A stretch of 64,000 bases of DNA from Humulus lupulus (lineage: Eukaryota > Streptophyta > Magnoliopsida > Rosales > Cannabaceae). The notes below the pieces were generated by a model. The model was not told the DNA's origin, searched no databases, and saw only the letters and a list, made by a program, of their open reading frames with translations. The translations under genes were made by a program, and so were the position numbers. Shown piece after piece: positions 13,071-24,568 of this stretch (positions within the stretch are counted from its first letter, which is position 1; each line of letters opens with the position of its first letter). Where the stretch lies: the NCBI RefSeq assembly GCF_963169125.1, contig NC_084798.1, positions 199,573,481 to 199,637,480 of the forward strand, written 5' to 3'.

Positions 13071-14560
13071 CCGTCACCCTCTAGTGCTTCTTCCTGACCA
13101 AGTTGGACAAGCCCATGCTTTATGCACAAAGAAACAAATAAGGTTAGCCTTTGGGGGGAAAAGAAATGAAAGAATCTGTAAAGACAAGAAGTCTCCTCGG
13201 GAGCCCCACCACGATAAGGCTCCTCTGGGATAAGAACAGAGTGGGAAAACTCATGGATGAGTCCCTTCTCCTGTATCGCATTGGTGTTGTATTGGCAAAA
13301 CTGTATCGCGTGCATGGACATCACCTCGTCTAGAGGCACAAACCCTTGGGGTTGTTTCCTCCTCTTCAAATGGTGGATAAAAGTGTCGATAAAGTCTTGA
13401 TAGTCTTGGTACTCCTCATCAGTCCAAGGACGCCTAAATATTTGCCCACACTCGATGAGTGATGGCAAGAATAAGGAGCGGTCAGGACTAGTTCCCTCCC
13501 CTACGTGATGGGCGTAGTAAACAACGATTGAGGATTTACCTTGAGGCACGAAGGATGATTTGATCCCAGCCTCGAGCTCTGCCTCGATCTCCTTGTCCTC
13601 TCTCACCTCAATGGCGACTTGGATCGTGAGTTTGTTCTCTGTGCGCTCCTGCGAAGACGTTGTTCGTACTCGTATTGAGCCTTCGCCGCAATATACTCCG
13701 TGTGGAGCCTCGCCTCGTAAAGTGACTTCTTCAATCCATGGAAGCTGGTGAGAACCACGAGCCTTATTCTTTGCCCCTCCCGAAGTAGGCCATACTGCCA
13801 AAGATGAGCCTCTATGACAAGGAAGCTGAGGCTCTCTTCCTCGAGGAGGGCATTAATTTTCTTGAACCTTTCTTTGTAAGCATCAACAGATAAGACTAAG
13901 GAGCAACCACGAGCGGAGGCCTAATAAAATAAATGACCCGAGGAATAACACTTACCAACCCTGGTAAAGTCCAGGAGAAGAGTCGGGTTGGTCCGCGTAG
14001 CGAAGCCACTTGCCCAGAAGAAGTGGTCCTTGTAGTCCCTCGCGTGGTTATCATTGCCGCTCGGGGCCTTGTACTTTATCCCTGGGTATGTATACTTCAT
14101 CAAAGTATAGTACCCGTCCCACTCATCCTTCTTCAGGCATGGTCGAAAGTTGTAGATATACAATATCTCAGCTGGAGATGGAACGGACCAATTCTTCCTC
14201 TTTTGCATAACAAATAGCCTGGTCAGCACTCAATATCCATTCAAGGATAGTTGGAATGGAGCTATGCCGACAAACTTCAAAAAGTCGACATAGTACTGGT
14301 GCAATGGAAAAGCTGCACCAGCTTGGAGATGAGATGCGCTCCAGGCCCTAAGGTCGTGGACACTCTCATGTGCTTTCTCACCCTCCCGAGGAAGACGCAC
14401 CCACATGTCACTAGTGTCTACCCCGTGGTGGGTTATAATCCTATCCAGATGTCCCTAGTGTTTGAGCTTGATGGGCGTCACCTCCGCCTTGAATCATGCA
14501 GCGGTATAGGTTTCGTTTGATGGCAGCAAATCCATGTTCGCCTCTTCTCCCCCACCGGGG
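13071..14560 (-). pseudogene. Transposase_28-type antisense ORF, N-terminal part
   Basis: The minus strand encodes a segment with VRLPREGEKAHESVHDLRAW, then PLHQYYVDFLKFVGIAPFQL, then VMQKRKNWSVPSPAEILYIY, followed by KDHFFWASGF (about 14430 to 13990). I recognise this as the N-terminal domain of plant proteins called putative gypsy-type transposon (Pfam Transposase_28). Downstream, another frame (13801-13071) carries charged and helical sequence including SLCIKHGLVQLGQEEALEGD. Stops near 14230 and 13920 and frame changes make it a pseudogene. The copia LTR at 13070 cuts it. In several Tat-lineage gypsy elements such ORFs lie antisense between pol and the 3' LTR. The plus-strand TATA box to the right at 16326 fits that layout. 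Confidence 0.65.
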
Positions 14561-15786
14561 GGTGATCTTCCCTTACCACGAGAGCCTGACTACTATCCAC
14601 TGCTCGCCTTCCCCTCTCAGGAAATCTTCCCACCTCTCAGCCTATCTCTATTATCTCAGAGTCGAACGTGTAGAATGCCTGCTGTTGTAGTTTTCGAAGC
14701 TCCTCGAACATCTGAAACAAGAAACCAAGAAATTAGTGTCATGACCCGAAGAAAGATACGCCAAAAACAAGAACCCCTAAGACTACTGCTCGGGAAAGGG
14801 ATAAGGAAGAAAACTTCTAAGGGATTCAAGTGTCCTCGGGGCCAAAGGATGGACACCATAGTACACTACCCGAATCTATGAACATCGATGGAATCTGGGA
14901 ATCTCCCAGATTTTGGTAGAGTGTCCAGAAATGCTAAAAGTCATATGCAGGGCGCAATGGGACATTTTGACTACTTTTAACGTCAAAATGTGCCCAGAAA
15001 GGCCTAAAAGAGGTCAAAGTGACCTCTAAATGCCAGAAATTCAAAATCTTAGGCATGCACCTAAGACCCTCAACAAAATTCAAAAATAAACTCAGAGTTG
15101 AACAAGAAATGGAGAAGTAAAAACTTACTCGAAATGAAGCACTTGTATGTGCTGAAGTGAGTCTGGAATTTAAAAAAAAAAAATTTCGTTTGACCAGAAG
15201 TGAGATGATTCTCGCCAACCGTCCAGAGCATCGAGAACTCGGAAAATGGATGAGAGGGTTTGAAGGTTCAGGGGTTTTGAATTTCGAATGCTAAAAGTTA
15301 TTTCTCAGAGGCAGTTCTCGAGTTTTATACTCGAACAACTTGGGGTGGAAGCAACTCCACCTCGACCGTTGATTACCTACGACATAGGCACTTGAGACTA
15401 ATCCAACGGTCATAATCCAAGAGGCGTGGAAAGTGATCATTAGCATTGAAAAAGGATGTCTCGTGTATGGGGCGAAAAGACACCTAGGGTACGAATTAGA
15501 CGTTTTGGGTCGTGGAGTGAACTCCTCATTAATGGCACAGATTGATGGGCCCAATAATAGGGAGACGACACGTGGAAGTACCTTTTCAAGAGTGTGACTT
15601 CAGGGAGAGCCCAAGCGTCTCCCCTTGAAGACCTTTCGAATTACTCCTCTCAGTCTAAGTCTCCACTGTCTGAAGACAAGTAAAGACTTGTCTGTGTTTT
15701 CATCAGAGGACACGTGGTAGTCATTAGAGGAGGAATTGAGCTCCTAGAGCACTAGTGAGGTTTTTTACAATGATCTAGCCAGACAC

Positions 15787-15925
15787 GGATGTCTCCGAGT
15801 GAGGCCACACCCCGAGGTCTGTCCTCGAGGTGCGAATGTCTCCAAGCGAGGCCACGTCTCATGACCCGTTTCCAAGGTGTGGATGTCTCCAAGTAAGGTC
15901 ATGCCCTGAGGACCATTCAAGTGGT
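15787..15925. repeat. 47-bp tandem repeat, three units
   Basis: GGATGTCTCC-type starts occur at 15787, 15834 and 15881, exactly 47 bp apart. Each is followed by RAGYRAGGYCAYG. The block lies 400-540 bp upstream of the TATA box at 16326, where LTR enhancers are often tandemly repeated. Confidence 0.85.
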
Positions 15926-16325
15926 CCTCTCACTTTCTTCATTCGCCAATCCCCTAGGTCTAGGATTCTTGTCCTCTGACCTGGAGTAGTTGTCAGATGT
16001 CAATCGCTGCAGTTGTGGCCTACCAGAAGATCATCTGACAACTTTTGGTGAGCCTCGAGTAGTGGTGTCGAGATCGTACATTCGACAATCAGCATTTCCC
16101 TCAACGCCGCTTGACATGGGCAAACGTGCGTCGTATCCTGACACAGTCAGATGCATGTTCCCTGTAAGGTTGGTAGGCAGCTTTCTGCAAATGGGCCCTG
16201 TGCAATATGTATGGGCCCATGGTCTTTATTAGTACATCCCTATATAATTAATTAATAGTTTACTCCTCAAATAATGGAGAATGTTGTACTAATTATCCAT
16301 TAAGGGCATTAATGACCCAGACCTC

Positions 16326-16333
16326 TATAAATA
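16326..16333 (+). promoter_or_regulatory. TATA box (TATAAATA)
   Basis: CTCTATAAATAGGGC is a strong plant TATA-box context. It sits in a probable LTR, so it most likely drove retroelement transcription to the right. No host gene starts downstream on the plus strand. Confidence 0.6.
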
Positions 16334-16569
16334 GGGCTGGGGTATCTCCTTGTAAATTTCAGATTTTTGGCTAGTTAAGCATTGTAAACCCAGAACAATA
16401 TATACGTTGCCTGAGACTTCATTGAAGCTTGCTCAAACAAGCTTCAAACTTAATACAAAAGACTCGTGGACTAGGGCTCTTTCATAACCTGAACTACGTA
16501 AAATTTTTGTGTTATTTTCTTCTAATTTCTGTCAAGTTCTTAGATTAGGTTGATAGCGAAAAAGACAGT

Positions 16570-16997
16570 AAAAAAATATGATATTATTTATAAAGATTTT
16601 GTCATTTATACACAGCAGTGTTATAATGTGATATCAAGAATAGTAAAATCTAAAACTTAAATAACTATTAGTCTATAAGTTTATTTATTTTTTTCCTTTT
16701 TGCAAATTAGGTGATATTTTTTGGACAATTACAATTGGTTAATCTTATAATTGTTTTGCTAACAAGATGATATCAAATGGGTATAGATGATTGCTTGATT
16801 ACATTATTTGAATAGATCTATGATATGCACTATAATACAAGTTATCAAACTAAAAGTATAAATTAATACTAATTAAACAAGCACCATGAAAGGAGAAGCA
16901 CCCCAACCCCATAAGGGCCTGGAATAATGTAGCATTGGGAATCTGTTCCCCGATTGCCCAATTGTTAAGTTTTCAGAAAATTCTAATAATTATATAA

Positions 16998-17046
<49 letters not shown>

Positions 17047-17517
17047 CCTTCATAGTCGAAAATCTAGAGTTTCATCATTTGTGATGACTCAATATTCATC
17101 ATATTCTCTCAAGTGGGTTTGAGAGGTTTAGACAAATTAATGGCAACACATGGAAATTGCATGCTAACCTCATCATCATGTACTCTTTTTTTTTACTCAA
17201 AACTATAGAATACATACATAATGAATACACATCACTCTCTCTCTATGTAATGTGTATGTATGAAATCTGGTAGGGCACAGGCCTTTATCACAATCATTAA
17301 GGACATGTTTCTTTATTGTTAGCAGGAGTGGCACTACATTTTTATATGTCTATCATGATCTTACAACTTACAAGCAATAATTTTATATAGTATATATGCA
17401 TGTTCAATGTTCCTTAACCATGGTTTAAATAGATTACTACTAGTACTATATTATCATACTAGGTATGTCTTATATATTGTTAAAATATTACTCTCCTCAA
17501 TAATCATTATAAGACCA
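16570..17517. other. AT-rich intergenic sequence with (TA)n(GA)n microsatellite
   Basis: No coding signal. A compound microsatellite of TA followed by GA repeats runs from about 16994 to 17044. Nothing else is recognisable. Confidence 0.7.
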
Positions 17518-17526
17518 TTAAAAAAA

Positions 17527-18804
17527 GGGAAATCTACAAAAATGCACTAAAAGTTAAAAAAAATCTAAAAAATACGGTACATTACAAAAATACGGAATTT
17601 TTGGATAAAAACGCGGAATGGCAAAATTATAAATACGGAGTGGCAAAATCATAAATAAAAGCTGTAAAATACAATTTCTTGTGATCAACGTTTACAAACT
17701 AGTAAATATATGTTACGAACTTGTAAATATCTGTTACGTGTTTGTAAATAATATTTACAAAATCAGTTATAGAATTGTAGATTTTTTTTTTTTTTGTAGA
17801 TAAAACTTACAAACAAATTCGTAACTAAAATTTTTATTTTTGTAACAATAGTTTACAAGTCTAGTTTTACAACTAAGAAAGATATTTTTGTAACTAATAT
17901 TTACGAAAATATTTTATAGTTAAGAAATCATAAACAAAATATACATAAAATTATTATACTTTTTCATATTGTTACAATATTGTACCAAAAAATTACATGA
18001 ACCATCATATTTATGCTATACAACTTAAAAATATAAATTTAAGATATTCATTATTTATAAAACACTTTATTAAATATAGTGGTGAAATACAATATTTTTT
18101 TAAAAACAAGTTTTACATTTTTGTAACAACAATTTACAAAACTAATTTCACAACTAAAAAATTTATTTTTGTAACTCACATTTACATAAATATTTATAAA
18201 TTTATTTAACATGATTATTACAAAGATTTACAAAACTAATTTTTTAACTTTAAATATATTTTTGTAACAAAACTTGAAACTTGGATTAGATTATGATTTT
18301 GGTTTAACATTGAGTGTTGAGACTTGACTAACTATGATTTAAAAAATATATATAATATTTTTATAAAGAATAATAATATTGTGATTATATTTAACTATAT
18401 ATTATAACATATAGTTATTAATATTAATTTTAATTAACAGCATATTGTAATTTGTATATATATTTATTTATTTTTTGAGTAATTGTATAAATATTAACTT
18501 TAATATTAATAAATATATTTATTTTAAATAAAAATAAATTAATCTACTTTATTTTATTGAAGGTGGTAACTATAATTATTATTACTTTTATTATTATATT
18601 AATTGATAGGCTTAAATTCTTATTAAAAATTAAGACAAAAAAATAAAACAAAGGTAAATATATATATATATATATACACAAGTGGGTGGGAAGAGCTGCA
18701 TTTTTGTAATTTATAGGTAGAGAGAGGCGTATTTTTGTAATTTATTAAAGATATCGTATAAAACAAATTTTTTTTTATATTACCGTAGGATACATAATTA
18801 TCCC
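17527..18804. mobile_element. Non-autonomous Mutator-like element, 1.28 kb
   Basis: The segment starts GGGAAATCTACAAAAATGC and ends ATTATCCC. It is flanked on both sides by the identical 9-mer TTAAAAAAA (17518-17526 and 18805-18813). A 9-bp duplication and GGG..CCC ends fit Mutator-like elements. Subterminal sequences are alike when one end is reversed: ATTACAAAAATACGG on the left, and AATTACAAAAATACGCC and AATTACAAAAATGCAG on the right. The outer TIR itself is weak, as in non-TIR MULEs. The interior has many short TTTGTAAC/TTTACAA motifs and no transposase. The A-rich duplication lowers certainty slightly. Confidence 0.7.
17690..18275. repeat. Diverged TTTGTAAC/GTTTACAA repeats
   Basis: Inside the Mutator-like element, units of the form TTTTTGTAAC-AA-TTTACAA-CTA-TTTTACAACTAA recur at least three times (near 17840, 18118 and 18215), with shorter copies from 17690. 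The motif and its reverse complement alternate, so the region could fold into hairpins. Confidence 0.65.
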
Positions 18805-18813
18805 TTAAAAAAA

Positions 18814-19948
18814 TTGATGTGCTAGCAACTATCTATGTTTAGTGTCTTGAAAGATTAATCATGGAGTTATTTAATGAAAATACAATTGAGATGTCATTCA
18901 ATAAATTTTAAAATTACCAAATCATAATTTCAATGTTTACAATTATACATTGTAAAAGTAAGTGGAGTAAAGAATTTTAAATTCATAATACATATCATAA
19001 AATACACGTCATTTTGACACTACTAGTAATACTTTATAATCCATCCCATTTCCATAACATGATCTATAACTCATAAAGTTCAAAATGTATACCTTTAAAT
19101 TAACAGAACTTCAATTTGGTCTTTAGAAAACAAGCTTAAGCATCAAGCAAAGAAACCCCTCAATTTTCCCACTGACAAATTGAAGAAAGAATTCAATAAG
19201 ATATCTTTCTTTGACTGCATCGCCTATTCCTCCTCTAACCATCATAATCCATTGCATGGAAAAAATTTCCACAACCCACTTTAAATCTTTGGTAGGGTGG
19301 CACTAAGAAACTAGATTTGAGTTTTAAATCAATTTTAGCCAAGAAATATTGTAACCCACATATTTAGTCAAAAGCTTTATCATTGCTTTAGTATTAAATA
19401 GATGAAATATATCAAGAAAAGATTTTTTTTTTTTAAGTATTTCATCCATCGGCTGCAATGTGAACATATTCTCAGCTTTTGATAAACACACACATATATG
19501 CTTAAAAACTCACACATATGACTCTTTAAAATTTGTTCTAATTAGCACGTTTCTCATTCACATACTAACATCTAGAATATGAGAATTAGTATTGTCATAC
19601 TTTTGAAACTTATCTCCTAATCTAATCCTAAAATATTTGAGAGACTCGAACCACAGACCTTGTAAGGACAAATGATACCTCTTTTATGATTATCATAACA
19701 AAAGAAACAAGTGCATCTGAATCATTCTGTGGCTGTGAGTTGCTGGAATATATAGTAGAATCAAATGGAAGACAGTAGACCAAAGTATATAAAAAAATAA
19801 AATAAATAAAAGGTGCATTTCAGCACGTTTTCTGATTCAAAAATTTGAGATTATATTGCTGTTTTAGAATTCTAACACTGAAATCAAAGATACACATTAA
19901 AATTGCTGTCATCTCACTAATTCTAATTCAAGGGCACCGAGGCAATTG
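18814..19948. other. Intergenic and 3' flank of the EIF1AD-like gene
   Basis: No coding signal on either strand. The right part should contain the 3' UTR of the minus-strand gene ending at 19949. I could not identify a clear AATAAA on the minus strand, so the transcript end is not placed. Confidence 0.6.
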
Positions 19949-21841
19949 TCAAGAATCGGATTCTGAACCTGAATCAGATTCCTGGTGCAATTCAAACGGT
20001 CTATTTCTGTTTGTATTGGCTTCAAGTGGAGGTAGTCCATCGTTCTCATCACCGCTCGATTCAAGATCATTATCTTCTTGTTGGGAAGTCTCTCCCTCTC
20101 GACTTCCATTAGAATCATCCAAAACTGTTGCTTTGAAGACTTCTGGCCTGCATTGAGTGGCAGAAGCAAAAGCAAGGAACAAAACATTAATATGAAATGG
20201 CATTAGAAAAGGGATATGAAAAGCTTAATGGAAATTTGCTACTATGACTGCTTATTTAATCAGATTACTCTCTACTTTTATATCAGTGAGTGGTACAACA
20301 AGGACAGCCCATCGGTAGATTAAAATACAATTTTGAAACAGTTTGATTCAATAAGTCCATGTTTACTGATCAAGAAGAGTGGTAACTGGTACAAAAAAAT
20401 TAGTAAATAAAAATAAATAGCACCATCTTCAAGAAGAGATAGTATGTTTCTTAAGTTCAGATTTTTCCATACCCAGCAGGGGGCATTAAGCTTGAAAAAT
20501 TCCTACTATTATTTACCACACAAAAGGGTCGTATTCTCCAATTTAAAAGTCAGCATCAAAAGCTGAAGACAGGAACACTACCTTGAAGCCAGTCTATCAG
20601 TGATATGTTAATACAAAATAGATAATGAGAAGAAACCATATTCCATTCAATGTGACTATGCAGACCTTAGTATGTCAAGTTCAGATTTTGACTAGGGGTT
20701 GCAAACAATCAATAGCTACAGAGCATTATTTTTGTTGAACAGAAAAATTGCTAGAGGGAGGCCAACTAAATTATGTTAACAAAACAAACGAAACAAAAAA
20801 TAATGATCATTCGCAACACTGCACGTGCAAAGAGAAAACATACCATTCCGGTGACTTCCGAAGAGCACGCACTTGTTCATAGAAGAGAACTTTAGAAACA
20901 ATACATGTCACCTTGCTGCCTGATTCAAGAGCCTTCACCTTCCCACTGTCATCAACCACAACAAAACTACCTGTATTTTGAAAACTTTTAGTTGATATTG
21001 TATTTTAGTGCTTTATAGCAACTCATGGAAAAATCAACCAATTTCGAAAGACCATAAATAATACAAAATCGTGAATCATTCCAAGCCCAATTTCAACTAC
21101 CTTCCAGTTTTCTACTTGTAATAATAATTATTATTAGTATAGTAAACAGAGATGCATTACTACTTTTGATAACAGTAAAAAGACATTACCAGCAATACCG
21201 AGATGAAAAGAAGAAAACATTGTTCCAAAAACTCATAAACCGAAGTTACCCAACCATGTAATTAAAAAACCCCCAAAAGCAAATTAAATGTTGTACCTAA
21301 TAGATAAGCATTTTTGTTACTCTCTAAGAGGACTGTTAAGGCACTCCCTCACAAAAAACCTTAAAACCTACCAAGCCTGGAAGAACCACCGCTTAGTCTC
21401 TTTCTCTCCCTGACACAATGTTTGTATGAGAGAGACTGAATTTTGGCTTACAATTTACTCAATTACATAAGGTATTTCAACACATAAAAGGAAATTTTCT
21501 TTGAAACTATTCTCAAGAACTGAAAACACACACACACACACACCTTGCTTTATCCACATGCTCTTTTGAAACTTAGCTGGAAATAGGGCCAATGATTTCT
21601 TGCCTTGTGAATCCAGTACCTGCAATTGCCACAGTCAAATCAAGATGATGTTTCTGCAGGATCACATACATACCACAAGTAGAAGCTAAGAGAGTAAAAG
21701 CCATGCTATTAGAAGTTACAAGAATACCTCAATGAGATTAGAACCTCTAAGGGACAACACTTGCATTATGGCATGGCCATCTTCAAGATTTAAGCTCACT
21801 TCTTCAGTATCCCTTTTCAAATTCTTCCTTCCTCCTTTCAT
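19949..21841 (-). CDS. EIF1AD: EIF1AD-like eIF1A-domain RNA-binding protein (4 coding exons)
   Basis: Coding exons on the minus strand are 21841-21728, 21619-21544, 20970-20844 and 20147-19949 (516 bp, 171 residues plus stop). Every junction is GT-AG: donors GTATTC, GTGTGT and GTATGT; acceptors TTGCAG, TACAG and ATGCAG. All phases join without a stop. The N-terminus is MKGGRKNLKRDTEE. The S1/OB-fold eIF1A-like core spans about residues 17-105 and includes LRGSNLIEVLD, LALFPAKFQKSMWIKQGSF and SKVLFYEQVRALRKSPEWPE. These parallel the VxSxGNNLHEV, MPTKFRKNIWIKRGDF and xxWPE blocks of animal EIF1AD. The acidic C-tail ends DSGSESDS. The family consists of small nuclear or ribosome-biogenesis-associated RNA-binding proteins. 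A specific role in this plant is not shown. Codons and reading frame are intact, in contrast to everything around it. Confidence 0.93.
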
Positions 21842-23037
21842 GCTTGCTTGCTCTACGTGTTTTTTGCTTGCATACAAATTCACAATAATCTACGTGCACA
21901 CACAAAATAGATATATAAGTATAACTCAAGTTATTATACTAAAACAATAATTAGTCTTGATTCACCTATACCTAAATTGTATTGGACTATTAGTTGTAAT
22001 TTGGAATTTTATACCCCTTATTCTTCTTAATTATCAATTAAAATCTAATTCTTACCATAGTATTAAACTAAAAGAAACATAAAATTTTCCTATCTCCTAT
22101 AACCTGTCAACAATAACCTGGTAAACTCAGCAGAAAAAAATAAAAGAAACATTCATAGTAAGACTGTACCAGAGTGGGACACGTGGCTCACGGCAACTCT
22201 GTCAACAATTGTAATGATAAGAGAGTCCAAAAATTGAATGCGACAGAGGCAGAGGTGAGAACTGGAAAAAGTGAACAAAATGATTAGCAATCAAGTGCTA
22301 AGTTTAGAAATAATAATAATCCCACCGTAAGTGCCTCTAACTCATGCAGCAAAGAAGAATCTGTTAAAGTCATGGTCTACAGTCATAAACATGGCTTCTC
22401 TGGTTTTGCAGCCAAGTTTACTAACACTAAAGCACAAACAATTTCAGGTATTATTTTTCACCGTAAAAACGCACACACACGTGCACTGTTAGGAGAAGAA
22501 ACACAACACAGGACCACTCATACCTTATAAAACTTACCAAAAACAAACAAACTATACACTTCAAGAGATTTTATAAGCCATGCCACGGTAAACTTATCAA
22601 AAGAATAAACATCTCCAATTCAAAGATTGGCATAATAAGAACATTGTCATGAACATCATCAGGCACTTTCAGGTATGTGATTTACACTTTGATGTAAATT
22701 GGAAAATCATATTTAAAATATAATATATATATATATATCAGAGACATATATATATATATATATCGACATAAATATGTTACTGCCCATCATCACTGAGGAA
22801 TTTCTTCGAACAGTTGGCGTGCAAGTTTAGCCATGAACTTTTGATTAAACATAACAACACTAAGAAACAGACCTAGCAAGTATAAACCCCATTAGAATCA
22901 AATATACAAATAAATTATTATTTGGGATATAGTGGCACAACAAAACAAATTAAGTTTCTACACAGCTTCAAACAATGCCCAAATCAAATCTCTAATGGAA
23001 AACGCAAAAATCAATTCCCAAATCAGAATATGGTTAC
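21842..23037 (-). other. 5' UTR intron of the EIF1AD-like gene
   Basis: Between the ATG exon (acceptor ACGTAG about 12-15 bases before the ATG) and the GC-rich leader exon lies about 1.18 kb of AT-rich sequence with no coding frame. A (TA)n pair flanks CAGAGACA near 22720-22765. The donor would be CTG|GTAACC at 23038/23037. This is inferred from splice signals and composition only. Confidence 0.5.
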
Positions 23038-23225
23038 CAGATTTCGTCGGCGGCACGACGGGAGACCAGTGCCCCAACGAATCTCGACTAGCGGCAGCGG
23101 CTTCTGTTCCACGAGTCGAACCCAGCAATCGGCGGCGGCACCTTCTACTCCACGACGCGAACCCAGCAAGGAACGAGCGACTGACGAAGAGGACAGTGGT
23201 CTTCTGCAGATTTTTTTTTTATGTT
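23038..23225 (-). other. Probable non-coding first exon (5' UTR) of EIF1AD-like gene
   Basis: This is a sharply GC-richer block in AT-rich surroundings, ending on the minus strand at a donor-like CTG|GTAACC. It has no ATG frame joined to the protein. It contains a 41-bp duplication: TTCTGTTCCACGAGTCGAAC at 23102 and TTCTACTCCACGACGCGAAC at 23143. It lies just downstream of a TATA-like box. Confidence 0.5.
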
Positions 23226-23255
23226 ACTTTTTCTAAAAAAAAAATATTAATTGTA

Positions 23256-23267
23256 TTTATATATATA
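23256..23267 (-). promoter_or_regulatory. TATA-like box for EIF1AD-like gene
   Basis: The minus strand reads TATATATAAATA about 30-40 bases before the GC-rich leader block, a suitable spacing for a TATA box. AT-rich context makes chance occurrence easy. Confidence 0.4.
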
Positions 23268-23269
23268 CA

Positions 23270-24316
23270 TATTTGTGGCAATAAAATCAATTATCATTTA
23301 AAAAAATTTATAATTTCATACATCCTATAATTCTGTATCAGTATAGACAAACAAGTTATTCATGAAGTGAAAGACTATGCCCAACTAATTTACAATGATG
23401 AACATGAATCTAAGTATGCTCTTACAAAGAAAATTGTACAACCAACTTGAAGATCTCTAAACAAAAGTTAAAATGTCTTGTGCAACAAATTGCAAAAAAA
23501 ATGTCAAATAGATAATTGTGAACTAGCGCCGCTATTAAAGACATATCCTACCTTTACAAATCCGCGCATCTCAATATCCAATAAGATTTATGAATCTCTT
23601 TCAATAAATCTACAAAACAGATGAATAAGTATATTTTAAAAAATATATAATAATAATAATAAACACTGTACAATTAAGTCTAATCAATTACAATTAAAAT
23701 GAAATACCATAAAAATATTTTTATGAGATAGAAAAAACTAAACTTATAAATTAGAAATAAATAAGAAGAGAAAAAAAAACTTATCTTTGTATAGTTACCT
23801 CAATGAAAAAGTCTAATAACTAAAATTGAAAATTACAAAATTGTCAAAATTTCTAGTGACTTACAATAATAATTTACTATAACAAAACTTATAATAACAA
23901 ATAACTTAGAATAACAACAAGAACTATAATAATAATAATAATAAATAAATTGTCAAAATAATAATAAAAAAAATTGACTGACCTAAATAAAATAAATATC
24001 TCAAAATATTATATCATAATATTAAATTTAAGATAATTATTGTATAAAAATATAAATAGACCTAAAAATAATAATTCCAAATATTGAAATAAGACAACCA
24101 CTACAATTGTTTATTAAATTATATCAAGCTTTAAAGTAATAAAATAAAAATAATAATATTTCTAACTTCCCTAATAATAAGTAGTTAAAAACTTAAAAGA
24201 AAGTAATTGTTAATAATTATCTCAATATGTAACGGTTAAAAGAAATTAAAAACTAAAAACATACATTATCGTGAGAAGCACTTGTTAAAAAAACGGGAAA
24301 TTACTGATTAAGAGGG
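23270..24316. other. AT-rich intergenic sequence
   Basis: No coding signal, with AAT/ATA microsatellite stretches near 23650 and 23930. Nothing else recognised. Confidence 0.6.
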
Positions 24317-24568
24317 TGATTGGTTTATGATTTAAAAACAAAATATTTGAATTGTTAATTTTGTTTGAAAATGCTGTTTTAAAAATTATATTTTAACATT
24401 TAAAATATTTGAGTAGTTTGTAGTTTTGCAATTAAAATGGAGGTGGTCCTATTTGTTTTAGGCATTTGTAGAAAACAATATTTTATCATTTTTCACTTCT
24501 ACGTGTAAAAACTATCTCATTTTCAAAAATTAGTTTTGAGTTTGTTTTAGAAAATCACATACCAATCA
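24317..24568. mobile_element. MITE-like element, about 252 bp
   Basis: The left end TGATTGGTTTATGATTT and the reversed right end TGATTGGTATGTGATTTT match at 15 of the first 17 positions. The similarity continues into an AAAACAAA stretch, giving a terminal inverted repeat of about 25-29 bp. The interior is AT-rich and non-coding. I could not settle the target duplication, so the superfamily is open. Confidence 0.6.

Larger units (their letters stand above)
14561..16569 (+). repeat. Probable 3' LTR region of the Tat-like element
   Basis: The first part (to about 15700) looks like untranslated or spacer sequence of the antisense ORF. From about 15700 it has LTR-like features on the plus strand: a 47-bp tandem repeat, an inverted repeat, a TATA box at 16326, and a GACTCGTGGACTAGGGCTC block near 16461 followed by ACGTAAA and TTGTGTTATTTTC, as is common in plant LTR ends. 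The exact LTR start is not visible. The end may be GAAAAAGACA near 16566. Low precision on borders. Confidence 0.45.

Noticed and set aside
20041..20187. Alternative 92-codon minus frame and 103-codon plus frame at the EIF1AD-like last exon
   Set aside because: Only the frame ending at 19949 joins the upstream exons and gives the acidic tail typical of the family.
22720..22765. (TA)n palindrome near 22.74 kb as a possible promoter
   Set aside because: It is a simple microsatellite inside the probable 5' UTR intron. No leader block follows it.
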